NCBI GenBank assembly: GCA_018667995.1 | Contig: JABIQT010000466.1 | Location: 1 to 5,576 of the forward strand | DNA length: 5,576 bases | Reading direction: 5' to 3' | Source: Candidatus Latescibacterota bacterium | GTDB taxonomy: Bacteria > JAAXHH01 > JABIQT01 | Position numbers and translations under genes: made by a program | Notes under the pieces: model-generated | The model's input: the letters and a program-made list of their open reading frames with translations, nothing else | Databases searched by the model: none | Told to the model about the DNA's origin: nothing | Shown: positions 1-5,576 of the stretch, piece by piece | Position numbering within the stretch: the stretch's first letter is position 1 | How the letters are laid out: each line of letters begins with the position of its first letter

Positions 1-706
1 GGGCAGCAGCAAATGCGGCCTTGTCCTGACGATTGATGAACTTCTTCTGAATCACACCTTGTCTATCTATAATATAGGTAAATGGAATGGTCAAGATATG
101 GCCGTAGTTCTGATAGGTGCTCTTGTCTGACTCTAGTATGGGATAGTCGATGCCCAATTTGGTCAGAATAGGTTTTGTAACTGGAAGCCCTTTTTCATCA
201 AGGGTCAGCCCCAGGACCTCTACACCCTTATCCTTGTACTCATTGTAGATCTCGTTCAGACCGGGCATTTCCTGAAGACAGGGAGGGCACCACGTGGCCC
301 AGAAATTGACAATTACGACCTTGCCTTTGAGGTCGCTCAGCTTAACGCTGCCACCGGCAAGGGCCGGCAGATCGAATTCGGGCGCTACGGATCCAGCCTT
401 CAGAATATCGTGCATTTTCTCGATGTTCTTCAGCTCAATAACCACGGCCCGCTGTATCTTGGGCACCATCTGTGGTGTGATTGATATGCCCAATTTCTTT
501 TGAATCTCGCCGGCCATCCTGGGGCTCATATTTGGCTTTCCAGCCTTGGATTTAGAGAACTCGTCCATAACAAACTGAACGACTTTCTGCTCATCTGATG
601 ACAAGCCGGCAGGCTGTGAAGTCTGAGCCTGTAACGTTACTGCGTTGAGACTCAACGCGAGCATAAAGCATAGCAACCCGGAACAATACCGTAGCAACAT
701 CGACAT
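1..706 (-). CDS. Secreted TlpA/ResA-type thioredoxin-like protein, C-terminus cut off by window edge
   Basis: Reverse-strand translation gives 235 codons open to the left edge. Residues 1-27 look like a Sec signal peptide: Arg6, a hydrophobic core and a likely cut after LQA (27), with no lipobox. Residues 28-104 are a charged, probably helical segment that I cannot assign. From about residue 105 a TlpA/AhpC-TSA-like thioredoxin fold follows: APEFDLPAL (108-116), KGKVVIVNFWATWCPPC (127-143) with active-site Cys140 and Cys143, then TIPFTYIID with the likely cis-proline Pro208 facing the active site. Family members reduce or exchange disulfides in the periplasm, for example in cytochrome c maturation or stress defence; the client here is unknown. 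ATG at 706 is chosen because GGAGGAG lies 5 nt upstream; ATG at 700 (Met3) is less well spaced. It starts 2 nt after the AhpD-like stop, so the two are probably translationally coupled. The fold is certain, the partner is not. Confidence 0.93.
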   Translation of the reverse strand, partial: MSMLLRYCSGLLCFMLALSLNAVTLQAQTSQPAGLSSDEQKVVQFVMDEFSKSKAGKPNMSPRMAGEIQKKLGISITPQMVPKIQRAVVIELKNIEKMHDILKAGSVAPEFDLPALAGGSVKLSDLKGKVVIVNFWATWCPPCLQEMPGLNEIYNEYKDKGVEVLGLTLDEKGLPVTKPILTKLGIDYPILESDKSTYQNYGHILTIPFTYIIDRQGVIQKKFINRQDKAAFAAA

Positions 707-708
707 GT

Positions 709-1110
709 CTACTCCTCCACGGCAGCTTTTGCGCTACCTTTGCGAACTTTCGGTTTTTCCGACTTGGGGCTACCGTTGTTCAGCGTGTCGGCTTTGTCAA
801 GAAGCCGGCTGATATTCATCTGGAAATTAGCGAGATCCGATCGATCAACGATGGTGGCAGCGCTTACGCCAACGGCAATGGCCACCGTCTCTCTGATCTC
901 GTCACCACTCGCGCCATACTTCATAGCCTTCTTCAAATGCCCTTCCAGGCAGTTCTGGCAACCGCTGCAGAGAGATGCTCCGATTGCAATGAGCTCCTTG
1001 GTCTTATTGTCTACGTTCGTACCTTCCTTGTACGTCTCCTTATAGAAGTCGAAGTAGATTTTCTTCATCCTATCATCAAGTAACTCGTATGATTTCATCA
1101 CCCTACTCAC
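709..1110 (-). CDS. AhpD-like / carboxymuconolactone decarboxylase family protein
   Basis: This is a 133-residue all-helical protein of the CMD/AhpD superfamily, with no signal peptide and so probably cytoplasmic. The core (about residues 10-105) carries Glu39, then CQNC (Cys51, Cys54) and His58. The spacing E-x11-C-x2-C-x3-H is the same as in Mycobacterium tuberculosis AhpD (Glu118, Cys130, Cys133, His137), where the cysteines reduce peroxide or regenerate AhpC. The AhpD His132 position is Asn53 here, and an extra Cys48 precedes the motif. Because the CxxC and relay Glu/His are kept, an alkylhydroperoxidase or thiol-disulfide role is more likely than true carboxymuconolactone decarboxylation. 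Residues 106-133 form a Lys/Ser/Pro-rich tail that looks disordered. The start is GTG at 1110, with GGGAGG 7 nt upstream; the in-frame ATG at 1098 would be 19 nt from that site. It directly precedes the TlpA-like gene. Substrate is unknown. Confidence 0.9.
   Translation of the reverse strand: MSRVMKSYELLDDRMKKIYFDFYKETYKEGTNVDNKTKELIAIGASLCSGCQNCLEGHLKKAMKYGASGDEIRETVAIAVGVSAATIVDRSDLANFQMNISRLLDKADTLNNGSPKSEKPKVRKGSAKAAVEE
712..718 (-). promoter_or_regulatory. Shine-Dalgarno site of the TlpA-like gene, inside the upstream gene
   Basis: GGAGGAG lies within the last codons of the AhpD-like gene (the Val-Glu-Glu-stop end) and 5 nt before the ATG at 706. A ribosome binding site inside the preceding coding end, with only 2 nt between stop and start, is typical of translational coupling. 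It also decides the ATG at 706 over the one at 700. Confidence 0.8.
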
Positions 1111-1117
1111 CGATTAA

Positions 1118-1123
1118 CCTCCC
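1118..1123 (-). promoter_or_regulatory. Shine-Dalgarno site selecting a GTG start
   Basis: GGGAGG on the minus strand is 7 nt from the GTG at 1110, a near-ideal site. The ATG at 1098 is 12 nt further on and has no comparable site, so this element supports the GTG as the true start of the AhpD-like gene. Confidence 0.75.
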
Positions 1124-1125
1124 GT

Positions 1126-1145
1126 GGTGACAGACCGTCTTCACC
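1126..1145 (-). promoter_or_regulatory. Near-perfect palindrome just upstream of the AhpD-like ribosome binding site
   Basis: On the minus strand the arms are GGTGA-AGAC and GTCT-(G)-TCACC around a central G, so 9 bases on each side match apart from one inserted G. It ends 2 nt before the GGGAGG ribosome binding site. As DNA it could be an operator; as RNA it could form a small hairpin (outer 5 bp, inner 3 bp) next to the initiation site. Only the symmetry and position are seen. I recognise no known regulator motif, and a chance palindrome remains possible. Confidence 0.35.
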
Positions 1146-1169
1146 TGATTTTCCTACCCGCGCCTCGAA

Positions 1170-1193
1170 GGATGATCCAGACAGGATATCCAG
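1170..1193. repeat. Pair of GGAT/ATCC palindromes forming an imperfect direct repeat
   Basis: On the plus strand GGATGATCCAG is followed after ACA by GGATATCCAG. Each copy is itself palindromic (GGAT-G-ATCC and GGAT-ATCC), and their centres are about 13-14 bp apart. They lie 60-83 bp upstream of the AhpD-like GTG start, where a regulator binding site would be plausible. No named motif is recognised, and the copies are short enough to be coincidental. Confidence 0.3.
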
Positions 1194-1354
1194 GGCTCAG
1201 GGTGTAGCACACCTGCTAAAGTCAGATCGTGCGTATTCGGTTCCTGACAAAATATCTCCTTGCCAACGATACACGCCCGCAACGACTACAACACTGTTAT
1301 TTCAATTTTGAAGCAGATTCCTTCAATTAAACTGCCAGACTCCCGCCCAGCGTC

Positions 1355-2260
1355 TCAAGATTTGGCGGGTTCCCACCGGTGCGGTTTTGCCTGCATCCGC
1401 TGTCCCTTGTCCAACCCCTCAACCCAGAGACGGTTCCACTCCTCGTAATCAGTAAGCACACTACTCGGATTGTCCCGGCTACGCGTAACAAAGTCCGGAT
1501 AGAAAGGTCTGCCCGTGGGCGTTCCGGTTTTCTGATAACGAAGATCCATACTCCAACGTACGGTCTCCGATTCGTTTGATGTAGACCTGTGCGGGATCTC
1601 CTTATGCATCAGAAGGACATCACCGATTTCCATGGGTAGCGTTAGAGCTTCCACATCGGGCATTTCGTGCTCCACGATTACAGTTCCCAGCCCTGGTTCA
1701 ATATGATGTTGCATCAATCCGGTACCGTGGGTTCGCGGTATGATCTGCAGGCAACCGTTCTCCGGAACTGCGGAGGATAGCGGAAGCCACACCGTAAGTA
1801 TAAAGTACGGATCTGCCTCCGCCCAAGTTACTCCTGCGTCTTGATGCCACGGCGCCACGTGGCGATCACTGCCTTCCGGCGTCAATCCTTCCGGTAGCTT
1901 TGCACGGGTGTGTTGAATTGGACTACAGGTGATCTCTGGGCCGATCAGACTCTCAACCATATCCATCATGTGTTCGTTTCTGAGGAATTCGAAGGATGCC
2001 TTGCCGCGGAAATACATAATATCCAACTCAGAGTAGATTTCGCGATTCTCGGAGCAGATCAATGCCAGCCGGCGATTAAAGGGCTCCTTCTCATAAAGCT
2101 CACTTATTTTTCCAGCCGCATAAAGGCTGCTCGCCCGCTGATCGATAAAATCGCGGTATTCGTCTACGATCGGATCGAGATTAGAGACCTCAAGGCCCCC
2201 ACTGATCAGGAGGTAGCCCTCCTTCTCAAACTGACGTATCTGGTCTTGCGTAAGTGCCAT
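1355..2260 (-). CDS. Phytanoyl-CoA dioxygenase (PhyH) family Fe(II)/2-oxoglutarate-dependent oxygenase
   Basis: This 301-residue protein is a typical length for bacterial PhyH proteins and has no signal peptide, so it is probably cytoplasmic. The N-terminus LTQDQIRQFEKEGYLLI (residues 3-19) is a family hallmark. The iron site is seen as WHQDAG (His139, Asp141) and PHRS (His224). Arg235, 11 residues after the distal His, fits the 2-oxoglutarate-binding Arg; the same +11 spacing occurs in human PHYH (His264, Arg275). PENGCLQIIPRTHGTG (166-181) is the conserved core segment. The enzyme should therefore be active: it hydroxylates a substrate while decarboxylating 2-oxoglutarate to succinate. The family covers ectoine, phosphonate, lipid and secondary-metabolite hydroxylases, and the substrate cannot be read from sequence. 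ATG at 2260 has AAGGAG 7 nt upstream. The gene follows the solute-binding protein gene by 30 bp, suggesting co-transcription. Confidence 0.93.
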   Translation of the reverse strand: MALTQDQIRQFEKEGYLLISGGLEVSNLDPIVDEYRDFIDQRASSLYAAGKISELYEKEPFNRRLALICSENREIYSELDIMYFRGKASFEFLRNEHMMDMVESLIGPEITCSPIQHTRAKLPEGLTPEGSDRHVAPWHQDAGVTWAEADPYFILTVWLPLSSAVPENGCLQIIPRTHGTGLMQHHIEPGLGTVIVEHEMPDVEALTLPMEIGDVLLMHKEIPHRSTSNESETVRWSMDLRYQKTGTPTGRPFYPDFVTRSRDNPSSVLTDYEEWNRLWVEGLDKGQRMQAKPHRWEPAKS

Positions 2261-2290
2261 CCTGATGCTCCTTTAGCAAAGTTGCCTGAC

Positions 2291-4027
2291 TCAGGGACCG
2301 AAGATCCGTTCCCACAGACTGGGTGGTGCGGCACGCCCTTGGTCGTCAGCAAAGTACAGTGTCGTTGACAGATTCTGTACCTGATCCCACCGCCAAGCGC
2401 GATATCCGTCTTTATTAGGCTCCAGCGCGTCACCGCGGATATTCGATTTCCAGATCTGATTGACCTGATCGTGCCAGAGGAAGACCGCACCCACATCTTC
2501 AACAAGCAAGCGTTCCGCGTCCTGATATACTTGTCGTCGCCTGGTTTCATCGCCCACAATGGTGCCGGCCTCTACAATCATCTGATCGAATTGGTCGCTC
2601 CGCCATGAGTGGCGCCCATTCGACATCCAGAGCGACAATAGGTTGCTCGCATCTGCATAGTCGTATCCATAGGGTACGAGTCCAAGATCGAGAGTGTGAC
2701 CATTCAGAGCATCCATGAATATCTTCCGCTCTATGTGTCGAATTTCGACATTGATATTCAGGTTCTGACTCAACATAGCCTGGATACCCTCCATTGCGTC
2801 CTTAGTCGGACTGGTCTCCCCGCCACGCAACCACATCTCAACGCCGGGAAAACCGCGACCATCTGGATATCCCGCCTCTGATAGCCGCTGTCGGGCCAGT
2901 TCCGGATCATACCTCTGAATGTCGTTCAACGACTTCGATGCTGCGGGAAAGCCAGGAGGGAGCATGCTATAGGCCGAAATCGCCAGGCCCTGTAATGCAG
3001 ACCGCATGATGGCGTCACGATCGATCGCATGGCTAAAGGCCTGCCGAATCCGTAGATCTGAGAATATCCCCAAATAAGTGTTCATCGTTAAATAAAAGGT
3101 GCCAAATTGCGTGAATGAGTGGAGCTGATCTTTCATCCCGGGGTCTGTCTTAATACGACTGAGTTCGGCCTGGCTCGTTATGTTCGTAAAATCTATTTCT
3201 CCGGCCTCATATGCGGGTAGGGCAGGAGGCTGGGTTGCTTGATTGAACAGGTACGCAATAAAGGTTTCAAGGTAGGGTTTCGCAGGGCCGTAGTATGTGG
3301 GATTTGCCTTCAGGACCATCCTGTCGGCCTTTGACCACTCCTCCAGGTAAAAAGGGCCACTTGAGATGGAAGTCTCTGGTTTCGTTGACCAGACATCTCC
3401 ATATTTCTCGATGGCCTGTCGCGGAGAAACCCAGGTGTAGATCATCAGGTGTGGCAAATAGGTGCACACCTCTTCCGTTTCGATGGCAAGCGTGTAGTCG
3501 TCAAGGGCCTTTACCCCGAGAGCCTCCAAAGGCAATTCCCGTCTGACTACTGCCGCCCAGTTCTTCACAGGTCGATAGTACCATTCAAAGTCATAGGCGT
3601 TGTCAGGATCGGCGCCTCGTCGCAAGGTATATACAAAATCGTGCGCCGTAAGAGGCTTGCCGTCAGAGAACACCAGGTCTGAGCGTAGATGGAAGTACCA
3701 CGTGAGGCCATCATCACTGGGCTCCCAACTTTCTGCCGCGGCCGGTAGCAGCTCGAAATCCTTGTTCACTCGCATCAAGGGCTCAGCGATCAAGCGTTGC
3801 CCGGCCATGGCCTTGTAAACTGTCCGGAACCATTCTTGATAGGTGCCTTCCAGTTGGAAGCTCCGGAGCACTTGCTTCTCTGGGGGCGCAGCATCGAGAG
3901 GAAGCGTCACACCCCGGTCATTCACATAGGGGGCTTTCGCGGCCTCATCTTGTTGCCCAATGACGGCAGTTATCCCGAGGAACAGGGCACAGAGACTTGC
4001 TATAAATAAAGATGTGCGATGAATCAT
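2291..4027 (-). CDS. ABC transporter periplasmic solute-binding protein, family 5 (peptide/nickel type)
   Basis: The 578-residue product has a signal peptide (residues 1 to about 24, ending AVIG before QQDE) without a lipobox cysteine, so it should be a soluble periplasmic protein. Family 5 (SBP_bac_5) signatures run in order: AEPLMRVNKDFELLPAAAES (81-100), then the segment ending SDGKPLTAHDFVYTLRR (121-137), SGPFYLEEW (223-231), NPTYYG (242-247) and LRIRQAFSHAIDRDAI (325-340). YGYDYADASNLL (453-464) puts Asp456 where OppA and DppA have the Asp that binds the peptide alpha-amine, so an oligopeptide or similar amine ligand is plausible. ATG at 4027 is the only sensible start: the frame is closed upstream by a stop at 4049-4051, although the ribosome binding site is weak (AGG 4 nt away). 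No family-matching permease or ATPase genes are in the window. The PhyH gene follows after 30 bp. The ligand is unproven. Confidence 0.95.
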   Translation of the reverse strand: MIHRTSLFIASLCALFLGITAVIGQQDEAAKAPYVNDRGVTLPLDAAPPEKQVLRSFQLEGTYQEWFRTVYKAMAGQRLIAEPLMRVNKDFELLPAAAESWEPSDDGLTWYFHLRSDLVFSDGKPLTAHDFVYTLRRGADPDNAYDFEWYYRPVKNWAAVVRRELPLEALGVKALDDYTLAIETEEVCTYLPHLMIYTWVSPRQAIEKYGDVWSTKPETSISSGPFYLEEWSKADRMVLKANPTYYGPAKPYLETFIAYLFNQATQPPALPAYEAGEIDFTNITSQAELSRIKTDPGMKDQLHSFTQFGTFYLTMNTYLGIFSDLRIRQAFSHAIDRDAIMRSALQGLAISAYSMLPPGFPAASKSLNDIQRYDPELARQRLSEAGYPDGRGFPGVEMWLRGGETSPTKDAMEGIQAMLSQNLNINVEIRHIERKIFMDALNGHTLDLGLVPYGYDYADASNLLSLWMSNGRHSWRSDQFDQMIVEAGTIVGDETRRRQVYQDAERLLVEDVGAVFLWHDQVNQIWKSNIRGDALEPNKDGYRAWRWDQVQNLSTTLYFADDQGRAAPPSLWERIFGP

Positions 4028-4102
4028 AGGGCCTACGTTGATGGGTTTCTATGTGGAGTAACAGGAAGCCATACCGCTCTATACAACCGAAGATAAGTCC
4101 CT

Positions 4103-5576
4103 CTATTCATACTGTATACTCTCAGCAATCGACATGCGTACGGACCGCAGTGCCGGGTAAACGGCTGAGATTGTGGCAATCGAAATCGATGCTACAATGG
4201 AGATTCCGATCCATAGTGGAGAAGTAACAAACGTCAAGTTCAGACTGCTGAGAAGTACCAGTCCGTCTATGATCAGCAGCGACATCGGAATCCCTAACAA
4301 TGCACCCAAGACACCGCCCACTATGCCGATCACGGTGCCCTCCATAATCATCATAGACCTCAGCTGCTCAGGTGTCACGCCCAGAGCCTGCAATAGACCA
4401 AATTCGCGTTTGCGTTCCAGAGCCCCAATGAGTAGCGCATTGGTTACGCCAATGCCAGCCAGGAGTGCTGTGATTGCGAGTATCAATTCAAATATAACAA
4501 AATCTTGATCGATACCCCTCAAAGTAAATCTGCTTTTTTCGTCACCGGTCGTGATGTAGAGGCCATACTGACCTGCTGTAGCATAGAGGTCATTCTTTAT
4601 GCGCGCTTGATTTGAACCGGGATCAAGTACCAATGTAAACTGTCGAGCAGAGGATGTGTCGATCCGGGTGAATGTCATCATGTTCTCCAGTGACATAACC
4701 GCGTAGGAGCGGTCATCCAGAAAGTACCCGTAGTCATCCGTGACCATCATAATCTCATAGTTCTGATTGCCTTGTGCCGATGGAAGGCTCACGCTATCAC
4801 CACTGGCAAGTCCGAGCGTGAAAGACAACTGCGAGGACATCATCAATGTTCTTGGCCTTCTGAATTTTCGCATCAATTCCGGACTGCCGCTTAGTGGTCC
4901 ATATCGGAGTGCATCAGCCGGAATACCACGAATGAGAAATGGTATTGACGTATTATGTGACATGGGCACGACCTCACGAACACCATTCACCGTCCCAAAC
5001 GCCCCGTATTCCTCCGGCGTGAGCAGACGGGAACCGACAAAGATACGATCGGTCAGTGCCTCTTCAACCCATTCCTGGCTCTGCACCTTCAGGCTCATGG
5101 TCATATGCTTTAATCCAACAACTGCAGCGAATACCACCGCAAGGGTAATAAGCGAGGCCGCGATTCGATCGGTGGACCGTGAAAGGGCACGCTGAATGAG
5201 AAACCCCTCAAATCGGAATAGTCTACAGATAGGCCAAGTTCCGAGTCTCACCAGAGCCGTCAGCGAGGAAGGTGTCAGAAACACGATCACGAGGAGTAGA
5301 GCAATCAGAAAGACCGCGCTGAATACCAGAGAAAAGGCCGGTCGCCACGCTACCTCGAACAGTGCTCCCACCGCCACAAAACCCGCCGGGGTGAGAGCAA
5401 GAAATCCGAGAATAAGCAATGCGTAGAGGCGACGGGACAATACGAACTCAAGCACCATTCCCCGTTGTTTCAAAGCGTCGACGACAGACACTCGACTCGC
5501 CTTCAGCAACGGGTAAAGGGCGCCTGTCATTGCGGCTCCGACTCCAAGGCCTGCGAGTAACACAATCCTCTCGAGA
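4103..5576 (-). CDS. ABC transporter permease with two FtsX-like (MacB-type) domains, N-terminus beyond the window
   Basis: The frame stays open to the right edge, giving 490 visible residues. GTG at 5563 sits inside a membrane segment and is not the start. The visible part opens with the last helix of a first FtsX domain and its cytoplasmic end YPLLKASRVSVVDALKQRG (21-39). Two linking helices follow (about 49-72 and 79-101). A second full unit comes next: a helix at 136-158, a MacB-like extracytoplasmic domain (about 159-357), helices at 359-384, 411-442 and 453-475, and the end YPALRSVRMSIAESIQYE (473-490), parallel to the first. ERKREFGLLQALGVTP (387-402) is the loop that contacts the ATPase. 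Such permeases work with a LolD/MacB-like ATPase in lipoprotein or lipid handling, efflux or mechanotransmission; the role here is unknown. The ATPase may lie upstream. The stop is 75 bp before the solute-binding protein gene, which belongs to another transporter class. Confidence 0.92.
   Translation of the reverse strand, partial: LERIVLLAGLGVGAAMTGALYPLLKASRVSVVDALKQRGMVLEFVLSRRLYALLILGFLALTPAGFVAVGALFEVAWRPAFSLVFSAVFLIALLLVIVFLTPSSLTALVRLGTWPICRLFRFEGFLIQRALSRSTDRIAASLITLAVVFAAVVGLKHMTMSLKVQSQEWVEEALTDRIFVGSRLLTPEEYGAFGTVNGVREVVPMSHNTSIPFLIRGIPADALRYGPLSGSPELMRKFRRPRTLMMSSQLSFTLGLASGDSVSLPSAQGNQNYEIMMVTDDYGYFLDDRSYAVMSLENMMTFTRIDTSSARQFTLVLDPGSNQARIKNDLYATAGQYGLYITTGDEKSRFTLRGIDQDFVIFELILAITALLAGIGVTNALLIGALERKREFGLLQALGVTPEQLRSMMIMEGTVIGIVGGVLGALLGIPMSLLIIDGLVLLSSLNLTFVTSPLWIGISIVASISIATISAVYPALRSVRMSIAESIQYE

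Larger units (their letters stand above)
1111..1354. other. Non-coding gap between the PhyH gene and the AhpD-like gene
   Basis: This 244-bp gap is the longest stretch without a gene and probably holds the promoter of the AhpD-like/TlpA-like pair. I found no convincing sigma70 -35/-10 pair. Besides the palindromes listed separately it contains two weak minus-strand hairpins. One is at 1198-1215: CAGGTGT pairs with ACACCTG, with one bulged C and a 3-nt loop. The other is at 1308-1326: TTGAAG, 7-nt loop, CTTCAA. Neither is followed by a T run, so neither is called a terminator. No small ORF with a good ribosome binding site is convincing. Confidence 0.5.

Noticed and set aside
740-1045. Plus-strand open frame of 101 codons
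   Set aside because: It lies wholly opposite the AhpD-like gene, whose active-site motif and ribosome binding site are convincing; the plus frame has no recognisable domain.
1205-1258. Possible short peptide of 17 codons starting at TTG after AGGAG
   Set aside because: Very short, a rare start codon and no recognisable composition; it is indistinguishable from chance.
1308-1326. TTGAAG-N7-CTTCAA hairpin, considered as a terminator
   Set aside because: AT-rich short stem without a T tract; too weak to call.
1342-1369. CCCGCC/GGCGGG inverted repeat across the PhyH stop codon, considered as a terminator
   Set aside because: Only 6 bp of stem with a 16-nt loop and no following T run on the minus strand.
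1910-2368. Plus-strand open frame of 152 codons
   Set aside because: It overlaps the start of the PhyH gene and the end of the solute-binding protein gene on the other strand and shows no family features.
2206-2559. Second minus-strand frame of 117 codons
   Set aside because: It overlaps the end of the solute-binding protein gene and the PhyH start in another frame; its translation resembles no protein family.
4028-4102. Promoter between the permease and solute-binding protein genes
   Set aside because: A TATAGA-like box is present on the minus strand but no -35 element lies at a proper distance.
4767-5195. Plus-strand open frame of 142 codons
   Set aside because: It is a shadow of the permease's extracytoplasmic domain; the minus frame has clear FtsX motifs and membrane helices.

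Overview
All five genes in this window lie on the minus strand, so the annotation runs from high to low coordinates. The window suggests an uncultured or little-studied Gram-negative (diderm) bacterium of moderate GC. The evidence is two Sec-type signal peptides without a lipobox (on a solute-binding protein and a TlpA-like thioredoxin) and a MacB/FtsX-type permease with a large extracytoplasmic domain. Nothing in the sequence fixes the phylum. There are no tRNA, rRNA, CRISPR, insertion-sequence or phage signals.

Layout in transcription order: (1) 5576-4103, the C-terminal part of an ABC permease with two FtsX domains, running off the right edge; (2) after 75 bp, 4027-2291, a family 5 (OppA/DppA-like) periplasmic solute-binding protein; (3) after 30 bp, 2260-1355, a phytanoyl-CoA dioxygenase (PhyH) family Fe(II)/2-oxoglutarate oxygenase with all metal and co-substrate ligands; (4) after a 244-bp gap, 1110-709, an AhpD/carboxymuconolactone decarboxylase-like protein with a GTG start; (5) 2 bp later, 706-1, a secreted TlpA/ResA-type thioredoxin cut off by the left edge.

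Genes 2 and 3 look like one transcription unit (solute capture plus an oxygenase), with no peptide-type permease or ATPase in view. Genes 4 and 5 are tightly coupled: the ribosome binding site of the second lies in the last codons of the first. Both carry CxxC redox centres but are predicted to sit on opposite sides of the inner membrane. The gap before this pair holds the only notable non-coding structure: a near-perfect palindrome just upstream of the AhpD-like ribosome binding site, and a pair of GGAT/ATCC palindromes further up. I do not see a clearly new system. The best leads are this redox pair with its leader, and the solute-binding protein/PhyH pair.
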